Source of the DNA: Solibacillus isronensis
GTDB lineage: Bacteria > Bacillota > Bacilli > Bacillales_A > Planococcaceae
Assembly (NCBI RefSeq): GCF_023715405.1
Contig: NZ_JAMBOC010000001.1
Location: 992,001 to 1,056,000, forward strand
DNA length: 64,000 nucleotides
Direction of reading: 5' to 3'
Shown here: piece after piece, positions 1-8,209 of the stretch
Position numbering within the stretch: the stretch's first letter is position 1
Layout of the letters: the number at the start of each line of letters is the position of its first letter
The notes under the pieces: generated by a model
What the model was told of the DNA's origin: nothing
Database searches by the model: none
The model's input: the letters and a program-made list of their open reading frames with translations, nothing else
Translations under genes and position numbers: made by a program

Positions 1-5
1 CACTC

Positions 6-875
6 GTGAATGCTTTTTTCACTACTTCAAGTGCCAGCTTAATTCCACATATTATAGATAGTCAGTCAATCCCTAAAGCTAATGGCCTTTTTCGTATCAT
101 TAATATGACAGGTAAACTGATTGCTTATTCCTTTGCAGCTCTGTTATTTAAATTCGGTTTTACTATATATGAGAGTTTACTCGTCGTGACTATTTTTTAT
201 TTTGCTTCTCTTCTAACTGTTTTCTTTATTCAACCTGCTTATCAAAATAACATTTATATATCAGAAAAAGCTCCCTTAGTGAATTCAATTAAAGAAGGTC
301 TTCTTTATATTAAAAAGGATCGAATCATTTTCAGGCTGTTTATTATATTTTTTTTAGGTTGGATGGTTGGCTCTGCAATTGATATTTACTTAATTAGTTA
401 TTTAAAAGTGATATATGGTAAAGGAGCCGAATACTTTTTCTTATTTACAACCCCGACAATACTCGGAATTGTAATAGGTTCATTAATTAGTCCATTTCTA
501 TACAACAATTTAAATAAAAAATATGGGTTCTTAATATCATTATTTGCTTTTAGTTTTGCTATTTTATGTTTTGCACTGAAATTGCCATTGCCTTTGTTAC
601 AGTTTTTATTAATAGTTGGCGGGGTTTCTCAAGGTATATTAAATATTTTCGTTGTGAGTTATCTTCAAACCAATGTACAGGGTACACACCTTGCGCGTGT
701 ATTTAGTGTTTATCATATTATTAGTGTTGGGGGAGGCATACCAGGTTACTTGCTATTTGGCTACCTAATAGACTTAATCGGTATCATTAGCTTAGGATTT
801 ATATTATCCGCCTATCTACTAATTATCGGTATAGCTTGTCTTCTCATACTTCCCTCAATGGAAACAACTAAATAG
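6..875 (+). CDS. MFS transporter, C-terminal part (5' end outside the window)
   Basis: This is the back part of a major facilitator drug-efflux pump in the cytoplasmic membrane. The first residues read like the loop after TM4 of MefA-type exporters (FFTTSSASLIPHI), so roughly 110-130 residues lie before the window. The GTG at base 6 is only the first in-frame start codon, not a real start. About eight hydrophobic segments follow, with the short basic loops typical of MFS. The stop is TAG at 873-875. A second complete MFS pump of the same type follows at 1449. Substrate is unknown; macrolide or other drug efflux is an inference from family. Confidence 0.75.
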   Translation: MNAFFTTSSASLIPHIIDSQSIPKANGLFRIINMTGKLIAYSFAALLFKFGFTIYESLLVVTIFYFASLLTVFFIQPAYQNNIYISEKAPLVNSIKEGLLYIKKDRIIFRLFIIFFLGWMVGSAIDIYLISYLKVIYGKGAEYFFLFTTPTILGIVIGSLISPFLYNNLNKKYGFLISLFAFSFAILCFALKLPLPLLQFLLIVGGVSQGILNIFVVSYLQTNVQGTHLARVFSVYHIISVGGGIPGYLLFGYLIDLIGIISLGFILSAYLLIIGIACLLILPSMETTK

Positions 876-1448
876 GTTTTTACTTATATCGTAATCGGGC
901 GCTTTCCTTGGATACGGAATGGAACCTTTTCAGTTAAAGGGCCACTTAAGCTAACGGGGAAGGTTATTAAAGCAGAAAGGGGAATAACGATTGAAATAGT
1001 TAATGGTTGTGTCTTTTAGTTTTGACTGTGGATATGAAAAATTTAAGATTGATTTGAAACATAAGCCGCCTACACGCTAACGACTGTATTTAAGAACTCA
1101 ATGTTATTGGGAAGTTATATGTTGATTATATACATTTGCTTAGGTGTAGTAACTTACTTTGTTATTAAAAAGAAACTTTCAAAAGGAACCGGAATTTAAA
1201 TGGATGCTTAGAGCAACAAATATTTCTAAATGTGACCAAACATCGCTTTGGGAACTTGTTTTAAATGCATAATTTTTACGTTATAATTAAAATAAATATT
1301 TCATCTTCCTGCCAAAAATGGATAATTACAGTTCGTTTTTGTTCTTATATTTAAATGTTAGCTAGTGGTGTATCGGAGTGAATTGGAGGAGATACGAGTG
1401 TAACTTTAACTACCTTTTGAATTTTTAATACAAGAAAGGGTAGTGAAG
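876..1448. other. Intergenic stretch with a degenerate repeat and a possible gene remnant
   Basis: No intact gene of normal size is visible in these ~570 bases. A degenerate copy of the window's hairpin repeat begins near 891. At 1101-1199 a 32-codon reading frame encodes one hydrophobic helix followed by KKKLSKGTG and a stop; it is open upstream to 1065 without a good ribosome binding site. It may be the tail of a lost membrane protein. The last ~15 bases contain the ribosome binding site of the next gene. Confidence 0.4.
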
Positions 1449-2630
1449 ATGAAAAAATCGTTTCATTATTTATGGATTAGTCAATTATTTGCCAACTTAG
1501 GTGACGTTTTTTATATCGTCGGGTTAATTTCTATTTTATATCAAGCAAGTGAATCACCATTCTATATGGCACTATTACCATTTTTAAATATGGCTGGTCG
1601 CATGATTAGTAGCAGTTTTGCGCCTCTACTGTTTAATCGTTACCGTTTAAAACAATTACTTGTTATTTCGCAAGCATTAAAAACGATTTTATTGTTGATT
1701 TTGGCAGTAGGTTCGCTTTATACACTGTCATTATCCTTTATGCTAATAATCATTTTTGCAGTCGCTTTTTTAGATGGGTTTGCACAACCAGCTAGTACTG
1801 CGCTGATTCCTCGAATCGTAGAAAATTCACAGCTTCTACGTGCAAATGGAACTTTATCAATGCTTGATGAATCAACACGGCTTGGTGGTTGGGCACTTGG
1901 CGGGATACTTGTGGCAGCAACTAGTGGGGGAATAGTGATTTGGATGACATTATTCCTTTTTATTCTCTCTACATTTTTTATTTTGTTCGTTACAGACAAT
2001 ACGCGATTCGAAAGAAAATTAAATGTTGCTAAAAAACAGGAACTAACAGAGGGCTTTAAACTTATTTGGGATAATCATTCGTTCCGTACGATTCATGTAA
2101 TGATTATCCTTGAATCCATTGCAAATGTCGTTTGGGTCGCAGCCATTATGTATCTTTTTGTGGCTGATGTACTACATGTATCTGAGGCATGGTGGGGTTA
2201 TATTAATACAACCTTCTTCATTGGATTGATTATTGGTGGTTTTATTTTCACTAAATTTGACCAATTTTTCGAGAGGAATTTAAAAAATATCGTATTGTTT
2301 TCATCAGTTGCTGTTGCTATTGTGATGTTATTGTTTGGATTAAACCAAATTGCAATAGTAGCACTAATATTAAGTCTATTTTTCGGAGTTTTTGACCAGT
2401 TCAAAGGCATTCTGCTTGGTACGTGGCTACAATTAAAAGCAACGGATGAACAACTTGTGAAAGTTTATAGTGCCCAAGGTGTATTAACATCTTTATTATT
2501 TGGTTTATCAACATTGCTTGCAGGGACGTTAGCAACTATCTTTTCTGTTCAGTGGCTTTTCATTGGTTCGGGGCTAATTTTACTACTGTCCGCTATTTAT
2601 TTTGGTTATGTGCAAAAAAGATTCGTATAA
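1449..2630 (+). CDS. MFS transporter, MefA/macrolide-efflux type
   Basis: A complete 12-helix major facilitator exporter of about 393 residues. It starts with the usual LWISQLFANLGDVFY helix-1 pattern and carries the motif around FAQPASTALIPRIV between TM4 and TM5, as in Mef-type drug/H+ antiporters. The reading frame is open from a GTG at 1443, but the ATG at 1449 is better spaced from the AAGAAAGGG ribosome binding site and is chosen as start. A terminator follows at 2687. It resembles the truncated pump upstream, so the two may be an old duplication. The substrate cannot be told from sequence. Confidence 0.85.
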   Translation: MKKSFHYLWISQLFANLGDVFYIVGLISILYQASESPFYMALLPFLNMAGRMISSSFAPLLFNRYRLKQLLVISQALKTILLLILAVGSLYTLSLSFMLIIIFAVAFLDGFAQPASTALIPRIVENSQLLRANGTLSMLDESTRLGGWALGGILVAATSGGIVIWMTLFLFILSTFFILFVTDNTRFERKLNVAKKQELTEGFKLIWDNHSFRTIHVMIILESIANVVWVAAIMYLFVADVLHVSEAWWGYINTTFFIGLIIGGFIFTKFDQFFERNLKNIVLFSSVAVAIVMLLFGLNQIAIVALILSLFFGVFDQFKGILLGTWLQLKATDEQLVKVYSAQGVLTSLLFGLSTLLAGTLATIFSVQWLFIGSGLILLLSAIYFGYVQKRFV

Positions 2631-2686
2631 ATCATACATTAAATATAAAATAAACGTTCCCAAATCAAAGTTTGGACACGTACAGA

Positions 2687-2727
2687 AAACCCACAAACAT
2701 TGTTAAATCAACGTTTGCGGGTTTTTG
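2687..2727 (+). terminator. Rho-independent terminator after the MFS gene
   Basis: A 15-bp stem (two G-U pairs) with an 8-base loop, arms 2687-2701 and 2710-2724, ends in a T run at 2722-2726. It lies 57 bases after the MFS stop codon. Confidence 0.8.
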
Positions 2728-2871
2728 TATGTAACCTTGTTTATACAGCTTTTTATGCAATGGTATATAAACATGGAGAAAACGTTATGAGTTGTTATTT
2801 GAATAAAAACCTGTATACAGAGAAAATTTATTAACGCTGTAAACCTTCATTTTTTTCGCTCCAATATTTCG

Positions 2872-2940
2872 ATTCCAGGGCCTTTAGTTGAATAACGATC
2901 TTCAACAATCGGGCGCTTTTCTTGAATAAGAATTCAAAGG
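2872..2940. repeat. Dispersed hairpin-type repeat, copy 2
   Basis: Contains CAATCGGGCGCTTTTCTTG followed by AATAAGAA. The bases just before it (GGGCCTTTAGTTGAATAAC) look like the right end of another copy, so this may be a junction of two partial copies. It shares its core with copies at 4644, 5383, 6048 and, inverted, 36601. Confidence 0.55.
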
Positions 2941-3035
2941 AATTATTGGTAAATTAAAAGGCTTTTGGATTAACATGGGTTAACCGTACCATAAGTAAGT
3001 ACGATTTATCAAAAGACCACTTTTTTGTTTATAGG

Positions 3036-4457
3036 TTATTTCTTTAGTATATGTTTCTTTCCGTTTAGATCTGTCACAACTAATTGTGTATCTGAAATAT
3101 TCATATCCTTAGCTAAAACATTGGAAAGCTTGTTTGTCGTTTTATCAAGCAAACTATATTTGAAGATACCTTTATTGTTAAAGTAATAAATTGAAGAATG
3201 GTCATATAATACAGATTTATTTTCTCCACCCGCCTCGATAGGTGTTCCATCTCCGTAACTGTAACTGTATACATCAAAAGTTATACGCGCATCAAAGCTG
3301 CATTCTTTTTTCTTATCACTACTGCCATCCATCTTTGTAGAATAAAGTTCTAGCTTGCTGTCCACAAATTTCTCATTGTCCTGTACAATACGACGATTCA
3401 AGTAATTCCAATTCTCTGCATCTACATCCGTATAGAAAATCCGGTCGTTCCAAACGAACATATTACGGAAGTTACTGCCTGAAGGTTCTTTCATTTTCTT
3501 CAGTTCCTGTCCATTTGTATTCATTTTCATTACTGCATAAGCATATGGAACTTCGTCTGCTTCAGCAAAATCGCCACTATAATAAGGAATAAAAATTTCA
3601 TTGTTATAGAGAATCAATTGAGTATTGTTATGCAAGTACAAAGGGGAATAATCCCAAGGACTACGTGGGATGTCTTCATCTTTTAATAAAACCTCTTGTT
3701 TAGCGGTTTCCATATTTTCTTTAATAATTTGATTATAACCATCTTTGTCTTTAGCGATAGAGTAGAGCAAGCCATCCTGTTCAATTGCTTTACCTTTTAT
3801 GCTGACATATGAACGATAGTTGCTTAATTTCATTTTATCATCCATTGCACGCACTAAAAATGCCGAAAACTGCGCACGTGTGACAGCGTCTTTTGGCATA
3901 AATTTGCCGTTAGAACCACCTGCTACACGCTGTTTTGCGATTCCGTTGATATCCTGATATGCCCAGTGTGCTGGTGTGACATCAATGAATGTCGGTTGCT
4001 TATCAAGCGGCATGTCGAATGCACGACGTAAGATTGCAGCCATTTGCGCGCGTGATGTTTCTTCTCCGGGACGCATGAAGCCATTGTTACCGCGAAGGAT
4101 TCCTTTTTCATTCACCGTCGCGAGAATTTTGTAGTAAGGGGAATCTTTCGCCACGTCCTTGAACTGAATTGATGTATCTTCGTTCAGCGGAATCTTTAGT
4201 GCTTTGATGAGCATAGCAGATGCTTGTGATCGCGTGATCGGCTCATTCGGGTTGAATGTTCCATCCGGATAGCCACCGATAATATTGAGATCAGATAAAT
4301 ACATGATTTCTTTCTTCGCCCAATGACTATTCACATCAGAAAACTGAGTAGCCGCTTGTGCTTGGAATGGGTTTGCAGCAATAATGATTAAAATAATCCC
4401 TACTATTGTTAGTTTGGCTTTCAACATGAAAGACCTCCTTTTGATACTTTTCTTCAT
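3036..4457 (-). CDS. S-layer homology domain protein, exported, wall-anchored
   Basis: A 473-residue exported protein: signal peptide ending near AQA, then three S-layer homology repeats, counted from the longer start at about 39-87, 99-147 and 157-205 (FSDV..HWAK, FKDV, FIDV..HWAY, each ending in a TRSQA/SRAQM/TRAQF helix). SLH repeats bind pyruvylated wall polymer, so it sits on the cell surface. The remaining ~260 residues look like a beta-propeller-type domain (DUF5050-like, inferred). Two starts each have their own ribosome binding site: AAAGGAGA before the ATG at 4457 and a perfect AAAGGAGGT before the ATG at 4427. No operon partner is visible. The role of the C-terminal half is unknown. 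Confidence 0.85.
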   Translation of the reverse strand: MKKSIKRRSFMLKAKLTIVGIILIIIAANPFQAQAATQFSDVNSHWAKKEIMYLSDLNIIGGYPDGTFNPNEPITRSQASAMLIKALKIPLNEDTSIQFKDVAKDSPYYKILATVNEKGILRGNNGFMRPGEETSRAQMAAILRRAFDMPLDKQPTFIDVTPAHWAYQDINGIAKQRVAGGSNGKFMPKDAVTRAQFSAFLVRAMDDKMKLSNYRSYVSIKGKAIEQDGLLYSIAKDKDGYNQIIKENMETAKQEVLLKDEDIPRSPWDYSPLYLHNNTQLILYNNEIFIPYYSGDFAEADEVPYAYAVMKMNTNGQELKKMKEPSGSNFRNMFVWNDRIFYTDVDAENWNYLNRRIVQDNEKFVDSKLELYSTKMDGSSDKKKECSFDARITFDVYSYSYGDGTPIEAGGENKSVLYDHSSIYYFNNKGIFKYSLLDKTTNKLSNVLAKDMNISDTQLVVTDLNGKKHILKK

Positions 4458-4838
4458 TATTAAGTCTCCTTTATTATGTAATGCCCTGTACCGACGGAAA
4501 AAACGAGAAATAGTTTCAACATTTTTTAAAGTTTTTTTGATAGGTCAATTATGTATTTAAATGCCATCAAAGGTTTGCTTCATCTGTAATGTGTCCTCAA
4601 GATATGTGTATATAGAATTAACCAATAAAAATCTAATATTACTTAACAATCGGGCGCGGTTCTTCAATAAGAAGGTCGCGTTTTTCCATTATAGAGCCGT
4701 ATTATTGAATAACATTTTTTAAGAAATGCTTTCGAATGAGGCCTTGGAAGTGTTTTGCAAGGTTTGCAAAAGGAAAATTTTTAAATTTATCGAAATATAA
4801 TTAGGTAAACACTTATTATATTTTTTAAGGAGGAAACT
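4458..4838. other. Intergenic region upstream of the Nudix gene
   Basis: About 380 bases without a gene. It holds the best-preserved copy of the hairpin repeat (4644-4713). I see no promoter with good spacing; a TATAAT at 4796-4801 is present but lacks a matching -35 box. Confidence 0.5.
4644..4713 (+). repeat. Dispersed hairpin-type repeat, copy 3 (longest)
   Basis: Runs from AACAATCGGGCGCGG through TTCTTCAATAAGAAGG and TCGCGTTTTTCC to GAGCCGTATTATTGAATAAC. The outer arms (AACAATCGGG and ATTATTGAATAAC) and the inner GCGCG/CGCG segments can pair imperfectly. Similar elements lie at 891, 2872, 5383, 6048, 36601 and perhaps 38305. Confidence 0.6.
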
Positions 4839-5294
4839 ATGGGTTATGTTGAAGATTTACGCAAGATTGTGGGTAACCAACCTCTCAATTTAGTTGGAGT
4901 TGCGGTAGCTGTGATTAACGAAAATGGAGATTTATTGCTGCAAAGAAGAAATGATGGGCAATGGGGTGTTCCCGGCGGGTTTATCGAATTAGGAGAGTCT
5001 ACTGAAGAAGCAGGAAGAAGAGAAGTATTAGAAGAAACAGGGCTTGAAATAGGTAAACTTGATTTAGTGGGTGTCTATTCTGGAAAACAGCATTTTGTGA
5101 AGTTACCAAACGGCGACCAATTTTACCCTGTTACAATTGCATATATTTCAAAAGAAATTAAAGGTGGTGTTCTTAAAGCAGATGGTCAAGAAACTACCGA
5201 AGTAATGTTTTTTAGAGTAAGTGAGTTACCTGAAGGACTTAATCCACTGATAAAAAATCTTCTTAAACAATATTTCATGTTTATCGCAAAATAA
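4839..5294 (+). CDS. Nudix hydrolase (MutT-like)
   Basis: A 151-residue phosphohydrolase of the Nudix superfamily, which cleaves nucleoside diphosphates linked to another group. A full Nudix box is visible at residues 47-69 (GX5EX7REUXEEXGU: G47, E53, R61-E62, E65-E66, G68), giving the metal-binding helix. The N-terminal strand LVGVAVAVINENGDLLLQRR and the WGVPGGFIELGE turn are typical. The ATG at 4839 has TAAGGAGG nine bases upstream. It stands alone between repeat elements. The exact substrate (oxidised nucleotide, ADP-ribose or other) cannot be assigned; closest in style to COG1051 proteins. Confidence 0.9.
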   Translation: MGYVEDLRKIVGNQPLNLVGVAVAVINENGDLLLQRRNDGQWGVPGGFIELGESTEEAGRREVLEETGLEIGKLDLVGVYSGKQHFVKLPNGDQFYPVTIAYISKEIKGGVLKADGQETTEVMFFRVSELPEGLNPLIKNLLKQYFMFIAK

Positions 5295-5382
5295 ATAATA
5301 CAAAATTAGTGAAAAAGGATAAAAATAGTAAATTCAATAAACGCTCTCAAATGAAAAATTTGGGGTTACATAAAAACAATAT

Positions 5383-5423
5383 TCCACAATCGGGATTCTT
5401 GAAAAGAAGTTCGCCTTTTTCAG
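5383..5423 (+). repeat. Dispersed hairpin-type repeat, copy 4 (short)
   Basis: A shortened copy: CACAATCGGGATTCTTGAAA then AGAAGTTCGCCTTTTTCAG. It lacks the GCGC part and the right end. It lies between the Nudix gene and the next reading frame. Just upstream (5337-5366) is a second shared motif, AAACGCTCTCAAAT...TTTGG, which resembles 2652-2674 after the MFS gene. Confidence 0.5.
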
Positions 5424-5440
5424 AAAAAAGGGGGGATTAA

Positions 5441-6025
5441 TTGAGAAAGATATTTATTTGGATAGTAACATTAACGGTATCGATAACTGTATTTCTAATT
5501 TATAATCACAAACAACCACCCATAGAAGAGGATGTGTTTAAATTTACGGAAAAATGGTCTTCTGCAACAGAAGATGTCTATCTTGTTAGAAAAATAGATG
5601 GGGACTGGTTAACCATATTTAGAAATTGGGATTCAATTATGATGGCTCGGTTAGAGCAAAATTGGTTGGGGAATTGGGAGTTAAGAAATGATGAGGGATT
5701 AGAATCTACATTAATTTCAACATATTTTCCACCTATTGAAGATGATGAATTTACTTGGAGTGCATCAGGTTCAAAGGAACGAAACAGATCCTACTATTTT
5801 GGTCAAATTATCAATCCTATTATTAAGAGAATAGAAGTTGAAACAAAGAAAGGCTTCTTTGAAGATGCTTTGATCGTTAACAGTGTGGGAGCGCAATTTT
5901 TCTTTGTTAATTCAGATTATGAGATGTTAATGCCTGTAAACATTAGAGCACTTTCCGAAACTGGAGAGTTAATTTATTCTACAATTAAACCAATAAAAAA
6001 TGGTGAATTAAATAGTACTCATTAA
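5441..6025 (+). CDS. Hypothetical membrane-anchored protein
   Basis: 194 residues, not recognised. An N-terminal hydrophobic segment (about residues 3-20, IFIWIVTLTVSITVFLIY) predicts a signal anchor with the rest outside the membrane. The exported part is rich in acidic and aromatic residues (EDVFKFTEKW, GDWLTIFRNWD, NWLGNWELRNDEG). No Cys and no known catalytic motif. The start is TTG at 5441, with AGGGGGGATTAA immediately before it; no better start exists. It has no obvious partner; a lone accessory gene between two repeat copies. Confidence 0.7.
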   Translation: MRKIFIWIVTLTVSITVFLIYNHKQPPIEEDVFKFTEKWSSATEDVYLVRKIDGDWLTIFRNWDSIMMARLEQNWLGNWELRNDEGLESTLISTYFPPIEDDEFTWSASGSKERNRSYYFGQIINPIIKRIEVETKKGFFEDALIVNSVGAQFFFVNSDYEMLMPVNIRALSETGELIYSTIKPIKNGELNSTH

Positions 6026-6047
6026 CCAGTTAATATAAATCAATATT

Positions 6048-6110
6048 ATTCAACATTCGGACGCGATTCTTCAATAAGAAGTTTGCGTTTTTGGGCCATA
6101 TTGTTGATTA
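6048..6110 (+). repeat. Dispersed hairpin-type repeat, copy 5
   Basis: Reads ATTCAACATTCGGACGCGAT, then TCTTCAATAAGAAG, TTTGCGTTTTTGGGCC and ATATTGTTGATTAG. It keeps the order of copy 3: left arm, TTCTTCAATAAGAAG hairpin, GCG-TTTTT and right arm. Confidence 0.55.
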
Positions 6111-6142
6111 GAAATTGATGTACATGGACAAGACTTTCTTGT

Positions 6143-6188
6143 TAATTAAAAGGGCCACACTAGTTCAGCTAGCGTGGCCCTTTTAATT
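6143..6188. terminator. Bidirectional terminator
   Basis: AAAAGGGCCAC-A-CTAG / CTAG-C-GTGGCCCTTTT around a five-base loop, with A/T runs on both sides. It ends the minus-strand flavoprotein gene (its stop codon is at 6187) and can also stop transcripts from the left. Confidence 0.85.
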
Positions 6189-7587
6189 AGCAACATGTTG
6201 TTTTGGTATTAGATGCACTTAAATCTAAACTACATACACCCGTTTCAGGTAAATCTAACTCCACCTTACGCGAAGCCTCTATATCACCTGTTAAATAAGC
6301 GACAATGGAGCGAACCTGTTCATAGCCAGTTGCCATTAAGAACGTTGGTGCGCGTCCGTAACTCTTCATACCAACAATATAGAAGCCAGCTTCTGGTTGA
6401 CGCAACTCTAGCTCGCCGTGGGGACGCACGGTACCACAACTATGCTCATTTGGGTCAATCAGTGGTGCAAGCGTCTCTACGCTTTCAACAGCAGCGTCAA
6501 TCGATAATCGAATTTCATTTAAGAAAGAGAAGTCTGGACGACTACCCGTATTGGAGATGATTTCATCAACTACAGGAAGTTGTTGTTCACCGTCTGGATC
6601 TTCGCCTTTGATGATGATGCCATCTTTTGTTTGTTCAAGATTCTGAATATAGAAAGGTGTATATACTTTTACTTTACCTTCATCAACTAAGTTGTGAATT
6701 TGGCTGCCTAGTTCACCTCGTGCGGCAAGTGCATCCTTGTCTTCACCACCATATGCATCTTCCACACGTTTTTTACGTAAAATCCATGTAATTTCAACAT
6801 CTTTAAGCTTTTCTAACTCTAAAATTGTATTAATCGCAGAGTGTCCACCACCTACAACAGCGACACGTTTTCCTGAATAGCGATTTTTCAATTCATCTAC
6901 GTTTGGAATGCCATAAAAAATTTTATTAGCTAATTGCTTTTCAGCTTTTGTCCATACATTATCTGAAAGAATCGGATTTGGCTGAGTCCACGTGCCTGTA
7001 GCATCAATGATTGCACTTGCTAAAATTTGTTTTGTTTCATCGTCTTGTTCAATATATAAAACAAACGGAGCCTGATCGCGGTTAGCAGACTTCATTTTAT
7101 CGTGATTTTTTTTACTTATACCAACCACTGTTGTATTAAATGATATGAATGGTTTAATTTCAGGGATATTGGCTAGTGGCTGTAAATAGTGTTCGCGAAT
7201 TTCTTGACCTGTTGGAAGCTCATCCTCCTGTGGCATTTTCCAGCCGTGCTTTTGTAAAAGCTCTTTAGCTGCTTTATCAACATTATATTGCCAAGGAGAG
7301 AATAGACGAACATGTTGCCATGATTTTATATTTTTAGCAACGTCAGCACCTTTTTCTAAAACAATAAAAGATTCACCAGCTCCTGCTAAATGTGCTGCTG
7401 CAGCTAAACCAACTGGACCTGCACCAAGTATTGCCACAGGATATTGTTTATTTAAATGAAATGCCATTTCATTACTTGTTGTTTCTTTTTTAGTTTGCTC
7501 AGTAGATCCACAGCATGTTGTAGTTGGTTCAGGAGTAGCTGAACAACAACTTGAAGTTTGTGATTTAACCGTTAATTTAATTTCCAT
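6187..7587 (-). CDS. Cys-rich FAD/NAD(P)-binding oxidoreductase, ArsO-like
   Basis: A 466-residue flavoprotein of the flavin monooxygenase / thioredoxin-reductase-like fold. Two dinucleotide motifs are visible: GAGPVG at residues 55-60 for FAD and VVGGGHSA near 243-250 for NAD(P)H. Unusual vicinal cysteines decorate it: SSCCS (14-15), TTCCG (25-26) and a C-terminal TTCC. Such Cys pairs fit binding of trivalent arsenic or another thiophilic metal, and similar flavoproteins (ArsO) occur in ars operons. The ATG at 7587 has GGAGG eight bases upstream; the longer frame starts inside that ribosome site. A 19-bp palindrome at 7613-7631 lies just upstream and matches one at the other end of the regulator gene. 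The arsenic role is inference. Confidence 0.75.
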   Translation of the reverse strand: MEIKLTVKSQTSSCCSATPEPTTTCCGSTEQTKKETTSNEMAFHLNKQYPVAILGAGPVGLAAAAHLAGAGESFIVLEKGADVAKNIKSWQHVRLFSPWQYNVDKAAKELLQKHGWKMPQEDELPTGQEIREHYLQPLANIPEIKPFISFNTTVVGISKKNHDKMKSANRDQAPFVLYIEQDDETKQILASAIIDATGTWTQPNPILSDNVWTKAEKQLANKIFYGIPNVDELKNRYSGKRVAVVGGGHSAINTILELEKLKDVEITWILRKKRVEDAYGGEDKDALAARGELGSQIHNLVDEGKVKVYTPFYIQNLEQTKDGIIIKGEDPDGEQQLPVVDEIISNTGSRPDFSFLNEIRLSIDAAVESVETLAPLIDPNEHSCGTVRPHGELELRQPEAGFYIVGMKSYGRAPTFLMATGYEQVRSIVAYLTGDIEASRKVELDLPETGVCSLDLSASNTKTTCC

Positions 7588-7612
7588 TTGAAAATCCTCC
7601 ATCAAATTTATT

Positions 7613-7631
7613 TAGTTGCAAAGTACAACTA
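7613..7631. promoter_or_regulatory. Palindromic operator 1 (likely MarR site)
   Basis: TAGTTG-N7-CAACTA, a perfect 6-7-6 inverted repeat located 26 bases before the flavoprotein start. It matches the site at 8143-8161 in length, spacing and arms, so both are probably bound by the Cys-rich MarR protein encoded between them. Confidence 0.7.
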
Positions 7632-7646
7632 TATTTCGAAAATGAA

Positions 7647-7666
7647 AAGCAAGATTGCTCTTGCTT
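7647..7666 (-). terminator. Hairpin at the 3' end of the MarR gene
   Basis: AAGCAAGA-TTGC-TCTTGCTT, an 8-bp perfect stem overlapping the MarR stop codon. On the minus strand it is followed by CTTTTCATTTT, a weak T-rich tail, so it may partly stop transcription before the flavoprotein gene. Confidence 0.55.
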
Positions 7667-8111
7667 AGTAAAGAGGGGTGCAGCATACTTTTGATTTGGA
7701 CATAGCTTCATTTAGTAGTTGAATAGAGCGTAGCACAGTTTCTTTTTCAAAATCATTCATATGTGAAAATACTTCTTCTAAATAGGTATTCATGGACTCA
7801 TCAATTGTTGTTGCGACAAATTTCCCTTGTGTTGTTAACGATAAAATCGATACACGTTTATCTTGTGGAGACGGTGTTTTTCTCACCAAATCCATTTTAA
7901 TAAGTGTTTGAATTTGACGACTGAATGTTGTAATATCCATTGCGAGTGTTTCAGCTATTTGTTGCATAGAAGGTGTTTTCTTTTTATCGATTTCATAAAT
8001 TATATGACTTTGGATTGTAGAAATTTCAAACGATCCAACAGTGCAGCAATTTTTGTTTAATAAGCCAAATCTTCGTGTTAGTATGTGAAAAATTTCGCGT
8101 TTGTTTTCCAT
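7665..8111 (-). CDS. MarR-family regulator with paired cysteines
   Basis: A 148-residue winged-helix repressor. The core MarR pattern is clear: helix-turn-helix around PSMQQIAETLAMDITTFSRQ (about 46-65), a wing with KTPSPQDKRVSILSLT, then a C-terminal dimer helix. Two vicinal Cys pairs are unusual for MarR: NKNCCTVG near residue 22 and KVCCTPLY near the end, which a dimer could bring together. They resemble the Cys pairs of the flavoprotein next door and suggest sensing of a thiophilic ligand such as As(III). The start has AGAGGTGATTGA upstream. Its promoter (TTGCAT-N17-TTTAAT on the minus strand) overlaps the palindrome at 8143, so self-repression is likely. Confidence 0.8.
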   Translation of the reverse strand: MENKREIFHILTRRFGLLNKNCCTVGSFEISTIQSHIIYEIDKKKTPSMQQIAETLAMDITTFSRQIQTLIKMDLVRKTPSPQDKRVSILSLTTQGKFVATTIDESMNTYLEEVFSHMNDFEKETVLRSIQLLNEAMSKSKVCCTPLY

Positions 8112-8142
8112 TCAATCACCTCTAATAAAATTAAATCAAAAA

Positions 8143-8161
8143 TACTTGTAAAATGCAACTA
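8143..8161. promoter_or_regulatory. Palindromic operator 2 between divergent MarR and acetyltransferase genes
   Basis: TACTTG-N7-CAACTA, the same 6-7-6 layout as 7613-7631 with one arm mismatch. On the minus strand a -35 box TTGCAT lies inside it, followed after 17 bases by TTTAAT (marR promoter). On the plus strand TTGTAA within it could serve as -35 for the acetyltransferase with a TATTT-rich -10 near 8170. Confidence 0.7.
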
Positions 8162-8209
8162 TTGTATTTATTATTTTAATTATCAATCAATTTATATGGA
8201 GGTTAATCG

